DNA of 21,628 bases from Magnetospira sp. (GCA_028277325.1 JANQGL010000317.1:1-21628), one strand, 5' to 3'. Shown: positions 1 to 11,309, numbered from the stretch's first letter. Notes: generated by a model from the sequence alone, not told the origin. A program made the numbers and translations.

Positions 1-165
1 GCCGTCCGGGATCAGCACCGCGAGGCGCGGCCGGACCCCGGACGGCGGCGGGGCGGGGCGCCGACGCGGCCAGGCGGCCGCCACCTGCAGGGCGAGAACG
101 CCGGCCGGCACCAGGGCGGCCCCGCCCAGGGTCGCCAGGACCGCCTCCAGAAGACCGCCGATCAT
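1..165 (-). CDS. Glycosyltransferase family 2-like protein, N-terminal fragment (runs off window)
   Basis: This is the first 55 codons of a gene that continues beyond base 1. Its ATG (165-163) overlaps the stop of the upstream glycosyltransferase in an ATGA arrangement, so the two are probably translationally coupled. The peptide opens with a hydrophobic segment (about residues 4-29), then an Arg/Pro-rich stretch, then a beta-strand-like LAVLIPDG. That layout (N-terminal membrane anchor, basic linker, then a strand like the LxVLIPAHNE start of GT-A folds) fits membrane-anchored family 2 glycosyltransferases of exopolysaccharide loci. The usual HNE is not visible because the window ends there. 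The family call rests on this short motif and on two glycosyltransferase neighbours, so it is tentative; that it is a real coding start is much safer. Confidence 0.55.
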   Translation of the reverse strand, partial: MIGGLLEAVLATLGGAALVPAGVLALQVAAAWPRRRPAPPPSGVRPRLAVLIPDG

Positions 166-1391
166 CGGCCGGCCTCCGCGCCCGCGATCGCCTCGGCGAA
201 CAGGTCGGCCAGCTTGCCCGCCTCGGTGTCCACGTCGTGGCGGGCCAGGACCCGTTCGTGGGCCCGCGCGCCCATCTCGGCCAGCCGCCCGGCCGGGGCG
301 GCGAGGAACGCCGCCATCGCCTCGGTGAGCTGCGCGATGTCGCCGGCCGGCACCAGCCAGCCGTTGTCGTCCGGCCGCACCAGTTCGGGAATGCCGGCCA
401 CGTAGGTGCTCAGCACCGGGCGACGCAGCGCCATCGCCTCCATGATCACCACCGGCAGGCCCTCGGCGAAACTGGGCAGGACCAGGCCGCGCGCCGCCAG
501 CAGTTCCTCGCGCACCCGGTCGCTGCTGATCCAGCCGGTGATCCGCACCTTGTCGGCCAGACCATAGCGAGCGATCAGGGCTTCGATCTGCGGCCGCATC
601 TCGCCGTCGCCGGCCAGGACCAGTTCGAAATCGATGCCGCGTCGGTGCAGCGCATGCGCCGCCTCGATCAGCAACTGCTGCCCTTTCTGTTCGCACAGGC
701 GCCCGACGCAGACCAGGCGCGGCGCGGCGGCCGGCGGGGTCGCCGGCACGTCGTGGAAGGCCTTGTCCAGGCCGCAGTGCACGACCTGCACCTTCGGCCA
801 GTGCTCGAACGGGATCCAGCGGTAGAGCTGGCTGCGGCCGTAGGAGCTGATACCGGCCACGAAGGCGGCATGGCGGATCTTCTCGGCCAGGCCCAGGAAC
901 ACCGGCTGGTCGAACTCCTCCGGCCCGTGGACGGTGAAGCTGTAGGAGGGGCCGCCGAGCGCCCGCGCCAGCATCACCACCTCGGCCGAGTTGGTGCCGA
1001 AATGGGCGTGCACGTGGCGGCAACCGTCCTTCGCCATCCATCCGACCAGGCGGCAGGCCTCGGCGAGGTAGATCAGGTGGTAGGGCAGCGGCCGCACGCC
1101 GCGCCGCCCCATCCGCACGGCCAGCCGCAGGGCCGACCAGAAACCGACCGGATCGCGCGCCAGCCGCGCCAGGACGGCCGGCAGCAGGGCCAGGGGTCCG
1201 CCGCCCAGGACGTAGCGCGTCCTGCCCTTTTCCTCGACGTCGATCGGATCGACCACGTCGGCGTCCCAGCCGCGCAGGGCGAACCGCGCCACCGCGACGC
1301 CGCGCTGCTCCAGGGCCAGGATTTCGCGCCGGATGAAGCTGTGGCTGACTTTCGGGTACTGGTTGACGAAGTAGGCGACGCGCAGATCCAT
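162..1391 (-). CDS. Glycosyltransferase family 4 (GT-B fold), surface polysaccharide type
   Basis: A 409-residue retaining-type glycosyltransferase. The N-terminal acceptor domain begins RVAYFVNQYPKVSHSFIRREI, the usual opening of GT4 enzymes of colanic-acid and exopolysaccharide clusters. HVHAHFGTNSAEV follows near residue 130, then the C-terminal nucleotide-sugar domain (from about residue 225, VCVGRLCEQKG, then GDGE). The donor-site E-x7-E motif is intact at E310 and E318 (FAEGLPVVIMEAMA). It probably adds a sugar from a nucleotide-sugar donor to a lipid-linked glycan at the inner membrane; the sugar cannot be read from sequence. It lies 31 bp behind the GT2 gene and overlaps the next gene by 4 bp, so it is probably part of the same transcript. 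The Shine-Dalgarno is weak (a GGCGGGA about 10 nt upstream). Confidence 0.9.
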   Translation of the reverse strand: MDLRVAYFVNQYPKVSHSFIRREILALEQRGVAVARFALRGWDADVVDPIDVEEKGRTRYVLGGGPLALLPAVLARLARDPVGFWSALRLAVRMGRRGVRPLPYHLIYLAEACRLVGWMAKDGCRHVHAHFGTNSAEVVMLARALGGPSYSFTVHGPEEFDQPVFLGLAEKIRHAAFVAGISSYGRSQLYRWIPFEHWPKVQVVHCGLDKAFHDVPATPPAAAPRLVCVGRLCEQKGQQLLIEAAHALHRRGIDFELVLAGDGEMRPQIEALIARYGLADKVRITGWISSDRVREELLAARGLVLPSFAEGLPVVIMEAMALRRPVLSTYVAGIPELVRPDDNGWLVPAGDIAQLTEAMAAFLAAPAGRLAEMGARAHERVLARHDVDTEAGKLADLFAEAIAGAEAGR

Positions 1392-1422
1392 GCCCCATAT
1401 CCCGCCGGACGTCCGATGGGGA

Positions 1423-2404
1423 TCATTTATACTCGATCAGACGCCCTCGGCCACCCGCGAACCGGCGGCGGTGAAAGGTCAGTTGCCCGACCGTCTCGGG
1501 AAAACAGGACAGGTTGACGAAAACCCCGTAAATCAAGTTGTCACGCCACGACCGCCGCCCGCGCAGGGTGGTGCGCAGCATCTTCGCCGGATAGATCCCC
1601 AGCAGCAGCAGGAACCAGGGGCTGAGCGCGACCGCCAGCGGCACCACCGCCAGCGGCACCGCGAGACCCCACAGCCAGATGCGCCGCGACTCGCGCACCC
1701 AATGGCGTTCCGGCGGCGCGCCGTGGATATGCGCCCCCTCGGCGAAGGCATGCCCGGCCCGCACCGCCCGTTTCCACCACTGGCCGAACCGGGTCATCGC
1801 GGCGTCATGCAGGGTCATCTCCGAATCGAGTCGCCGGACCCGCCAGCCGGCGGCGCGCAGCCGCACGCAGAGTTCCGGCTCCTCGCCGGCGATCAGGTCG
1901 TCGCGGAACCCGCCCACCGCATGCAGCGCCTCGGCGCGAATCAGGGCGTCGCCGCCGCAGGCCTTGGCCTCGCCGACCGGGGTGTCCCATTCGATGTCGC
2001 ACAGCCGGTTGTAGATCGAGGCCTCCGGGAACCGCTCGCGGCGCCGCCCGCAGACCACCGCCACGTCGGGATGCGCGTCCAGGAACGCCGCCGCGGTTTC
2101 CAGCCAGCCGCCGACCACCTCGCAGTCGCCGTCCACGAACTGCACGTAGGGAAGGTCCGGCGCCAGTTCGCGCAGCCGCGCGAAACCGGCGTTGCGGGCT
2201 CGCGCCGCGGTGAACGGCACCGTCATGTCCAGGCCCACCACCTCGGCGCCCAGGGCACGGGCCATCGCCACCGAATCGTCGGTCGAGCCGGAGTCCACGT
2301 AGATCACCGGATCGGCGCGGCCGATCAGCGACTCCAGGCAGCTGCGCAGCCGTTCGCCCTCGTTGCGCCCGATCGCCACGGCGCCGAGGCGCGGCGCCGC
2401 CGTC

Positions 2405-2412
<8 letters not shown>
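1423..2412 (-). CDS. Glycosyltransferase family 2, C-terminal membrane segment
   Basis: A 329-residue GT-A glycosyltransferase. The donor-binding fold begins GAVAIGRNEGERL (about residues 10-22), followed by IYVDSGSTDDS (37-47). The metal-binding DxD motif is VDGD, D94 and D96. A later GEEPELCVRLRAAGWRV matches the acceptor-side ED-type motif of the family. Residues of about 245-285 are strongly hydrophobic (WLWGLAVPLAVVPLAVALS and the LLLLGIYP that follows), suggesting a membrane hairpin. The likely role is in an exopolysaccharide or other surface glycan; substrate unknown. The ATG (2412) sits 8 bp inside the end of lpdA, and no good Shine-Dalgarno precedes it. Translation is therefore probably coupled to the last TCA gene. 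Confidence 0.9.
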
Positions 2413-3805
<1,393 letters not shown>

Positions 3806-3815
3806 TTCGGGGTCC

Positions 3816-5090
3816 TTACGTGATCAGCATGATGCGGCTCGGGTCCTCGACGCACTCCTTCACGCGGACCAGGAACGAAACCGCCTCGCGGCCGTCGATG
3901 ATGCGGTGATCGTAGGACAAAGCCAAGTACATCATCGGCCGCGCCTCGATCGCGCCGTCCGGCATCACCATCGGCCGCATCTGCATCTTGTGCATGCCGA
4001 GGATGCCCGACTGCGGCGGGTTCAGGATGGGCGTGGAGAGCAGCGAGCCGAAGATGCCGCCGTTGGAGATGGTGAAGGTCCCGCCCTGCATTTCCTCCAG
4101 CTTCAACTCCCCCTTGCGGGCCCTGATCCCGAAGTCCTTGATCCTGGACTCGATGGCATCGAACGCGAGGCTATCGGCGTCGCGGATCACCGGGACCACC
4201 AGACCCTGCGGCGAGCCGACCGCGACCGAGATGTCGTAGTAGTTCTTGTAGACGATGTCGTCGCCGCGGATTTCCGCGTTGACGGCCGGCCATTCCTTGA
4301 GGGCGGCGCAGACCGCGCGCACGAAGATCGACATGAAGCCGAGCTTGACCCCGTGGCGCTTCTCGAACTGGTCCCTGTAGCGATCGCGCAGGGCGATCGC
4401 CTCGGTCATGTCCACCTCGTTGAAGGTGGTCAGCATGGCCGCCGTGTTCTGGGCCGATTTCAACCGGCTGGCCACCATCTTGCGCAGCCGGCTCATGCGC
4501 ACCCGCTCCTCGCGCGGATCGTCGAGCGCCGGCGCAACGGCGGCCGGCGCGGCGGGCTCGGCCGCCGGGACCGGGACCGGAGTCGGGGCGGCGATCGCCT
4601 GCGCGGTCGCCGGGTCGTCGCGATGCGCGCCGCCGGACGCGGCGGCGGCCAGGGCGTCCTCCTTGGTGATCCGCCCGTCCTTGCCGGTGCCGGCGATCTT
4701 TTCCGGGTCCAGGTCGTGTTCCTCGACGATCCGCCGCACCGCCGGCGACAGGGTCGAATCGCGGCGCGGCCGCGGCGGCGCGGGCGGTGCCGTCTCCCCG
4801 GCGGCGTCGGGCTCGACCGCCGGGGCGGGCTCCGTCGGCTCGGCGGCGGCCCCGGCCTCGCCGATGATCCCCAGGAGGGCGCCCACCTCCACCTCGGCCC
4901 CCTCCTCGGCGGCGATGCCGGTCAGCGTGCCGGCGACCGGCGCGTTGACCTCCAGGGTGACCTTGTCGGTTTCCAGTTCGACCAGCGGCTCGTCGGCCGC
5001 GACCCTGTCGCCGACGTTCTTCAGCCATTTGGCGACCGTTGCTTCGGTGACCGATTCACCCAGGGTGGGCACCTTGATTTGCGTCGACAT
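3816..5090 (-). CDS. sucB: Dihydrolipoyllysine-residue succinyltransferase (E2 of the 2-oxoglutarate dehydrogenase complex)
   Basis: A 424-residue protein that forms the core of the complex and moves the succinyl group from E1 to CoA. Domains in order: a lipoyl domain (1-77, with the lipoylated K43 in ETDKV); an Ala/Pro/Glu-rich linker; a peripheral subunit-binding domain (about 117-150, LSPAVRRIVEEHDLDPEKI); a second Ala/Pro linker; and the catalytic domain ending in DHRIIDG, with H395 and D399 of the HxxxDG motif. The start was set at the ATG of MSTQIKVPTLGES because the lipoyl domain begins there and GAGGA precedes it by about 6 nt. The reading frame stays open far upstream into sucA, but only as a GC-rich shadow. 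It sits 26 bp from sucA and 10 bp from lpdA. Confidence 0.97.
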   Translation of the reverse strand: MSTQIKVPTLGESVTEATVAKWLKNVGDRVAADEPLVELETDKVTLEVNAPVAGTLTGIAAEEGAEVEVGALLGIIGEAGAAAEPTEPAPAVEPDAAGETAPPAPPRPRRDSTLSPAVRRIVEEHDLDPEKIAGTGKDGRITKEDALAAAASGGAHRDDPATAQAIAAPTPVPVPAAEPAAPAAVAPALDDPREERVRMSRLRKMVASRLKSAQNTAAMLTTFNEVDMTEAIALRDRYRDQFEKRHGVKLGFMSIFVRAVCAALKEWPAVNAEIRGDDIVYKNYYDISVAVGSPQGLVVPVIRDADSLAFDAIESRIKDFGIRARKGELKLEEMQGGTFTISNGGIFGSLLSTPILNPPQSGILGMHKMQMRPMVMPDGAIEARPMMYLALSYDHRIIDGREAVSFLVRVKECVEDPSRIMLIT

Positions 5091-5116
5091 CGTTTCCTCG
5101 GCTTTTCGGTCGCGGA

Positions 5117-8020
5117 TCAGCGCGGCACGGGCGGGCGGAAGGGCTGGATCAGGCGGTCGGCCGGCTCCGCCAAGGCAAAATGCACCAGCACCTCCTGCTC
5201 CTGCTTGTGCACGCTGGCCAGCCCGGTCGCCGGCGAGGCGGAGGCCTTGCGGCCCACGTAGAGAGGCAGCCGCTGCTCGTGGCGCATGGTGGACAGCATG
5301 TCGGTCAGGCGCGGCACCACGAACGTCCAGGCGCCCATGTTGGCCGGCTCCTCCTGGCACCACACCAGCTCGGCGCTGGGGTAGCGGGCCAACTGCGTCA
5401 TCACCCCCTTGCGCGGCCAGGGGTAGAGCTGTTCGACGCGCAGGATCGCCACGTCGTCGATCCCGGCCTCGCGGCGCGCCTGCAGGAGATCGTAGTAGAC
5501 CTTGCCGGAGCACAGGACCACCCGGCGCACCTGGCCGTTCAGCCTGTCCACCTCGGGCAGCACGCGGCGGAACCGGGTGCCGGTCGCCATGTCCGCCAGG
5601 TCGGACACCACCAGCTTGTGGCGGAGCAGCGACTTCGGCGTCATCACCACCAGCGGCTTGCGGAAGTTGCGCCGCACCTGGCGCCTGAGCACGTGGAAAT
5701 AGTTGGCCGGCGTGGTCGTGTTGACCACCTGCATGTTGTCCTCGGCGCAAAGCTGCAGGTAGCGCTCCAGACGGGCCGAGGAATGCTCCGGCCCCTGCCC
5801 CTCCAGGCCGTGCGGCAGCAGCAGGGTCAGGCCGCAGAAGCGCAGCCACTTGGATTCCCCGGAACTGATGAACTGATCGATGATCACCTGGGCGCCGTTG
5901 GCGAAGTCGCCGAACTGGGCCTCCCACAGGACCAGGGTGTGCGGATCGTCGAGCGCGTAGCCGTATTCGAAGCCGAGCACCCCGGCCTCCGACAGCGGGC
6001 TGTCGAGCACCTCGAAGGTCCCCTGGCCGTCGCAGATCTCGCGGAGCGGGAAGTATTTCTCCTCGTTGACCTGATCGATCAAAACCGAGTGGCGGTGCGA
6101 GAAGGTGCCGCGCCCGGAATCCTGGCCCGACAGCCGGACGTTGGTGCCCTCGGTCATCAGGGTCCCGAACGCCATCGCCTCGGCGGTCGCCCAGTCGATC
6201 CCCCGCCCGGTGTCGATCATCTGCCGCTTGGCGTCGAGCTGGCGGGCGATCTTGGGGTGCAGGTTGAAGTTGTCGGGCTTGCGCGAGAGGGCATGGCCGA
6301 CGGTCCGCAAAAGATCGATCGGCACCGCCGTGTCGTCCTCGCGCAGTTCCTCGTCCTCGCTCAGGCGCACCAGGCCCTCCCAGACGCCCTCCATCCAATC
6401 GGCCTTGTTGGGCCGGTAGCTGCCGGCCGATTCGAACTCGGTTTCCAGCTTGGCCTCGAACTCGGTCTCCATGGTCTCCGCCTCCTGCACCGACAGCACG
6501 CCGTCGCGGATCAGGGCGTCGCGGTAGACCTCCAGGGTGCGCGGATGCTTGGCGATGGCGCGGTACATGACCGGCTGGGTGAACATCGGCTCGTCGCCCT
6601 CGTTGTGGCCGTGCCGACGGTAGCAGAACATGTCGATCACCACGTCGCGCTTGAAGCGCTGCCGGAACTCGGTGGCCAGGCGGGACACGTGCACCACCGC
6701 CTCCGGGTCGTCGCCGTTGACGTGGAAGATCGGCGCCTGGATCATCTTGGCGATGTCCGAGCAGTAGGGCGACGAGCGGCTCTTCGAGGGCACCGTGGTG
6801 AAGCCGATCTGGTTGTTGACCACGAAATGGATGGTGCCGCCGGTGCGGTAGCCCTCGAGCTGGCTCAACTCCAGGGTTTCGGCGACCAGGCCCTGGCCGG
6901 CGAAGGCGGCGTCGCCGTGCATCAGCACCGCCATCACCTGGTCGCCGGTGGTGTCGCCGCGCCGCTTCTGCTTGGAGCGCACCTTGCCGACCACCACCGG
7001 ATTGACCGCCTCCAGGTGCGACGGGTTGGCGGCCAGCGACAGGTGCACCCGGTTGCCGTCGAACACCCGGTCGGCCGAGGCGCCGAGGTGGTACTTCACG
7101 TCGCCCGAGCCGAGCACCCCCTCGGGATTGGCGGCCAGTCCCTGGAATTCGGCGAAGATCGCCCGATAGGGTTTGCACATCACCGAGGCCAGCATGTTGA
7201 GGCGGCCGCGGTGCGGCATCCCGAACACCACCTCCTTGACGCCGGCCTGCGAGGCCCGTTTGACGATCTGCTCCAGGGCCGCGATCATCGATTCGCCGCC
7301 GTCCAGGCCGAACCGCTTGGTGCCTTTCCACTTCTTGTCCAGGAACCGCTCGAACCCCTCGGCCTCGACCAGCCGCTGGTAGATGGTGCGGCGCCCCAGA
7401 TGGGTGAAGCCGCGACGGCTCGACAGGTCCTCGATGTGCTGGCGGATCCAGGCCTTCTCGTCGGGGTCCATGATGTGCATGAACTCGACGCCGATGGTGT
7501 CGCAGTAGGTCGCCTTGAGGATGGCGAGGATTTCCTTGAGGGTCGCCGTCTCCTGGCCGAGCTGGTAGTCGATGAAGATCGGCCGGTCCAGGTCCTCCTC
7601 GGTGAAGCCGTAGTACTTGTAGTCGAGTTCCGGGTGGTAGCTCTTGCCTTCCAGGCCCAGCGGGTCGAAGTCGGCGATCAGGTGGCCGCGCACCCGGTAG
7701 GTGCGGATCATCATCAGGGCGCGGATGGTGTCGCGCGCCGCGTTGCGGATCTCGTCCACCGACGGCCCGGCGCGGCCGGCCGCCGCGGCCGGCTTGGCCG
7801 CCGCCACGCCGCCGGGCGCCCCGATGACCGCCGCCCCGGACGGCGCCCAGGTGGCGCCGCGCAGCTCGTCGAGCACCGCCCGTCCGTCCTCCTCCAGCTC
7901 GGAGAAGAACCCGGCCCAGCCGGCGTCCACGTCATGGGGATTGGAAAGGTATCTGCCGTAGAGTTCGGCGATGTAGACGGCGTTCGAACCGGAGAGCAGG
8001 GTATCCAGAGTGGGTCTCAT
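5117..8020 (-). CDS. sucA: 2-oxoglutarate dehydrogenase E1 component (thiamine diphosphate dependent)
   Basis: A 967-residue enzyme that decarboxylates 2-oxoglutarate and succinylates the lipoyl group of SucB; length is close to other bacterial SucA proteins. The N-terminal E2-docking segment reads NAVYIAELYGRYLSNP near residue 13. FGMPHRGRLNML lies near 270. The ThDP/Mg site GDAAFAGQG starts at G369-D370, with VVNNQIGFTT about 30 residues on. RRHGHNEGDEP lies near 470. The C-terminal half carries the transketolase-like pyrimidine-binding domain (GQDSGRGTFSHRH near 640) and WCQEEPANMGAW near 910. The assigned ATG gives the expected N-terminus but has no Shine-Dalgarno at normal distance; see the hairpin entry just upstream. 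Gaps are 74 bp from sucD and 26 bp to sucB. Confidence 0.97.
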   Translation of the reverse strand: MRPTLDTLLSGSNAVYIAELYGRYLSNPHDVDAGWAGFFSELEEDGRAVLDELRGATWAPSGAAVIGAPGGVAAAKPAAAAGRAGPSVDEIRNAARDTIRALMMIRTYRVRGHLIADFDPLGLEGKSYHPELDYKYYGFTEEDLDRPIFIDYQLGQETATLKEILAILKATYCDTIGVEFMHIMDPDEKAWIRQHIEDLSSRRGFTHLGRRTIYQRLVEAEGFERFLDKKWKGTKRFGLDGGESMIAALEQIVKRASQAGVKEVVFGMPHRGRLNMLASVMCKPYRAIFAEFQGLAANPEGVLGSGDVKYHLGASADRVFDGNRVHLSLAANPSHLEAVNPVVVGKVRSKQKRRGDTTGDQVMAVLMHGDAAFAGQGLVAETLELSQLEGYRTGGTIHFVVNNQIGFTTVPSKSRSSPYCSDIAKMIQAPIFHVNGDDPEAVVHVSRLATEFRQRFKRDVVIDMFCYRRHGHNEGDEPMFTQPVMYRAIAKHPRTLEVYRDALIRDGVLSVQEAETMETEFEAKLETEFESAGSYRPNKADWMEGVWEGLVRLSEDEELREDDTAVPIDLLRTVGHALSRKPDNFNLHPKIARQLDAKRQMIDTGRGIDWATAEAMAFGTLMTEGTNVRLSGQDSGRGTFSHRHSVLIDQVNEEKYFPLREICDGQGTFEVLDSPLSEAGVLGFEYGYALDDPHTLVLWEAQFGDFANGAQVIIDQFISSGESKWLRFCGLTLLLPHGLEGQGPEHSSARLERYLQLCAEDNMQVVNTTTPANYFHVLRRQVRRNFRKPLVVMTPKSLLRHKLVVSDLADMATGTRFRRVLPEVDRLNGQVRRVVLCSGKVYYDLLQARREAGIDDVAILRVEQLYPWPRKGVMTQLARYPSAELVWCQEEPANMGAWTFVVPRLTDMLSTMRHEQRLPLYVGRKASASPATGLASVHKQEQEVLVHFALAEPADRLIQPFRPPVPR

Positions 8021-8061
8021 CTGAACGTCGGTGGCTCGGGCCGGCCAGGGCCACCGCCTCC
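8021..8061 (-). promoter_or_regulatory. sucA ribosome binding site separated from the start codon by a hairpin
   Basis: In mRNA sense the leader reads GGAGG (8061-8057), then a 7-bp perfect inverted repeat CGGUGGC (8056-8050) and GCCACCG (8035-8029) around a 14-nt loop, then ACGUUCAG (8028-8021), then the sucA AUG. Linear distance from GGAGG to AUG is 36 nt, too far for initiation. Removing the 28-nt stem-loop leaves 8 nt, a near-ideal spacing. This is read directly from sequence; that the hairpin works as a bridge in ribosome binding is inference. The loop contains GGCCGGCC, which could pair in other ways. Confidence 0.5.
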
Positions 8062-8094
8062 GTTGGAAAGTGACGGCGGAAAGGGGAGGGGGCG

Positions 8095-8970
8095 TCAGCC
8101 CCCCATCGCCCTTAACATAGTGCTACCAAGCGCCGCCGGGGAGTCCGCGACGTGGATTCCGGCCTCCCGCATGGCCGCGATCTTGGCCGGCGCGGTGCCC
8201 TTGCCGCCCGAGATGATGGCCCCGGCGTGGCCCATCCGCTTGCCCGGCGGCGCGGTGACCCCGGCGATGAAGCCGACCACCGGTTTCCTGCAGCCGGACG
8301 CCCGGTAGAATTCCGCCGCCTCTTCCTCGGCCGAGCCGCCGATCTCGCCGATCATGACGATGCCCTCGGTCTCGTCGTCCTCGATGAACAGGGACAGGCA
8401 GTCGATGAAGTTGGTGCCGTTGACCGGATCGCCGCCGATCCCGATGCAGGTGGACTGGCCGAGCCCGGTCGCCGTGGTCTGCGCCACCGCCTCGTAGGTC
8501 AGGGTGCCGGAGCGCGACACGATGCCGATCTTGCCGCGCCGGTGGATATGGCCCGGCATGATGCCGACCTTGCAGGCGTCGGGGGTGATGATGCCGGGGC
8601 AGTTGGGGCCGATCAGGCGGACCGCCCTGCCGGTCATGGCGTTCTTCACGCGCACCATGTCCTGCACCGGAATGCCCTCGGTGATGCAGACCACCAGCGA
8701 CACCCCGGCGTCGACCGCCTCCAGGATGGCGTCGGCCGCGAACGGCGGCGGCACGTAGATCACCGAGGCGTCGGCCCCGGTCGCGTCGACCGCGTCGGCC
8801 ACGGTGTCGAACACCGGCAGGTCCAGGTGGGTGGTGCCGCCCTTGCCGGGCGTCACCCCGCCGACCATGCGGGTCCCGTAGGCGATCGCCTGTTCGGAGT
8901 GGAAGGTGCCCTGGCTTCCGGTGAAGCCCTGACAGACGACCTTGGTATCGGAATCAACCAGAACTGCCAT
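8095..8970 (-). CDS. sucD: Succinyl-CoA synthetase (ADP/GDP-forming) alpha subunit
   Basis: A 291-residue subunit that binds CoA and carries the phosphohistidine intermediate as succinyl-CoA is converted to succinate with NTP formation. The N-terminal Rossmann-type CoA-binding domain has GFTGSQGTFHSEQAI and GGVTPGKGGTTH. YVPPPFAADAI lies near 72 and GPNCPGIITP near 122. The phosphorylated histidine is H248 in KRMGHAGAIISGGKGTA. Its ATG lies 1 bp beyond the sucC stop, and a strong GAAGGAGG sits 9 nt upstream inside the end of sucC. Tight spacing and its own good ribosome site fit the need for equal amounts of alpha and beta subunits. Confidence 0.97.
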   Translation of the reverse strand: MAVLVDSDTKVVCQGFTGSQGTFHSEQAIAYGTRMVGGVTPGKGGTTHLDLPVFDTVADAVDATGADASVIYVPPPFAADAILEAVDAGVSLVVCITEGIPVQDMVRVKNAMTGRAVRLIGPNCPGIITPDACKVGIMPGHIHRRGKIGIVSRSGTLTYEAVAQTTATGLGQSTCIGIGGDPVNGTNFIDCLSLFIEDDETEGIVMIGEIGGSAEEEAAEFYRASGCRKPVVGFIAGVTAPPGKRMGHAGAIISGGKGTAPAKIAAMREAGIHVADSPAALGSTMLRAMGG

Positions 8971-8971
8971 G

Positions 8972-10168
<1,197 letters not shown>

Positions 10169-10184
10169 CGCGCAGAGGCTCCCC

Positions 10185-11138
10185 TCAACCCATCAGGCCG
10201 CGGGTGATCTCGATCAGCCCCTTGACGGCATCGACCGATTTGGAGAACGCGGCCTTCTCGTCGTCGTTGAGCTCGATCTCCACCACCCGCTCGACGCCGC
10301 CGGCGCCGATCACCACCGGCACGCCCACGTAGACGCCGTCGACCCCGTACTGCCCCTCGAGGTAGGTGGCGCAGGGCATCACCCGCTTCTGGTCGCGCAG
10401 ATAGGATTCCGCCATCTGGATGCCGGCCGCGGCCGGGGCGTAGAACGCCGAGCCGGTCTTCAGCAGGCCGACGATCTCGGCCCCGCCGCCGGCCGTGCGC
10501 TTGACGATGGCGTCCATCCTCTCCTGGGTCGACCAGCCCATCTCGACCAGATCGGGCACCGGAATGCCGGCCACCGCAGAATAGCGCAGCAACGGCACCA
10601 TGGTGTCGCCGTGGCCGCCCAGCACGAAGGCGGTCACGTCCTCGACCGACACCCCGAATTCCTCGGCCAGGAAATAACGGAAACGCGCCGAATCCAGGAC
10701 CCCGGCCATGCCGACCACCATGTGATGCGGCTGTCCGGTGACCTCGCGCAGGGCCCACACCATGGCGTCCAGCGGGTTGGTGATGCAGATCACGAAGGCG
10801 TTCGGGCAATGGGCCTTGATGCCCTCCCCGACCTGCTGCATCACCTTGGCGTTGACCTCGATCAGGTCGTCGCGGCTCATGCCCGGCTTGCGCGGCACCC
10901 CGGCGGTGACGATCACCACGTCGGCGCCGGCCAGGTCGGCGTAGTCGTTGGTGCCGGCGAGCGCCGCGTTGACCGTCTCGACCGGAGTCGCCTGTGCGAC
11001 GTCGAGACTCTTGCCCTGCGGCAGACCTTCGGCGATGTCGAACATCACCACGTCGCCCAGTTCCTTCAATGCCACCAGATGAGCCAGCGTGCCCCCGATG
11101 TTGCCCGCGCCGACCAGCGCGATCTTGCTGCGTGCCAT
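10185..11138 (-). CDS. mdh: Malate dehydrogenase (NAD+, LDH-like bacterial type)
   Basis: A 317-residue cytoplasmic enzyme that oxidises malate to oxaloacetate. It has the NAD-binding VGAGNIGGTLA (near 9-19), the substrate-binding loop VTAGVPRKPGMSRDDL (near 76-91), NPLDAMVWA (near 120), and the catalytic H176 in GGHGDTMVPL. The sequence is of the lactate-dehydrogenase-like type found in alphaproteobacteria rather than the E. coli type. The frame is open 34 codons further upstream, but the family start MARSKIALVGAG and an AAAGGTC / GAGGGA purine tract right before it decide for 11138. It is the first gene of the TCA operon; candidate promoters lie in the 240 bp between it and marR. Confidence 0.96.
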   Translation of the reverse strand: MARSKIALVGAGNIGGTLAHLVALKELGDVVMFDIAEGLPQGKSLDVAQATPVETVNAALAGTNDYADLAGADVVIVTAGVPRKPGMSRDDLIEVNAKVMQQVGEGIKAHCPNAFVICITNPLDAMVWALREVTGQPHHMVVGMAGVLDSARFRYFLAEEFGVSVEDVTAFVLGGHGDTMVPLLRYSAVAGIPVPDLVEMGWSTQERMDAIVKRTAGGGAEIVGLLKTGSAFYAPAAAGIQMAESYLRDQKRVMPCATYLEGQYGVDGVYVGVPVVIGAGGVERVVEIELNDDEKAAFSKSVDAVKGLIEITRGLMG

Positions 11139-11248
11139 GACCTTTGTCCCTCTTAGATGATCCGTGAAATCGAACAATCCGCAAACCGATGCGGCCTTAC
11201 CGACGGGTCGCGTTGGACCTGCCGAAATGCAAAAAACCATCCGTGGGT

Positions 11249-11277
11249 GTGGTAGCGCGATTCATCCGCCGGGGCAA
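11249..11277 (-). promoter_or_regulatory. Candidate sigma-70-type promoter of the mdh-suc-lpd operon
   Basis: On the minus strand TTGCCC (11277-11272) and TACCAC (11254-11249) are separated by exactly 17 bp. The -35 matches the consensus at 4 of 6 positions and the -10 at 3 of 6. TTGCCC with a GCTACC-like -10 is a pattern often seen in high-GC alphaproteobacterial promoters. Transcription would start near 11242, giving a leader of about 105 nt before mdh. A better TATAAT box lies further upstream (11329-11324) but has no good -35. Prediction by eye only. Confidence 0.4.
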
Positions 11278-11309
11278 GTGGGATTGCCCATGACATGGTC
11301 CGGATAAAA

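Noticed and set aside
5091..7331. N-terminal extension of about 750 codons in frame with sucB
   Set aside because: It is an Arg/Gly/Pro-rich shadow of sucA in another frame; SucB begins at the lipoyl domain at 5090 with its own Shine-Dalgarno.
5180..8308. Very long open frame on the plus strand (over 1000 codons) opposite sucA and sucD
   Set aside because: It lies antisense to two unmistakable enzymes, its translation is rich in His, Arg, Gly, Gln and Val with no domain I recognise, and such frames arise in high-GC DNA where reverse-strand stops are rare.
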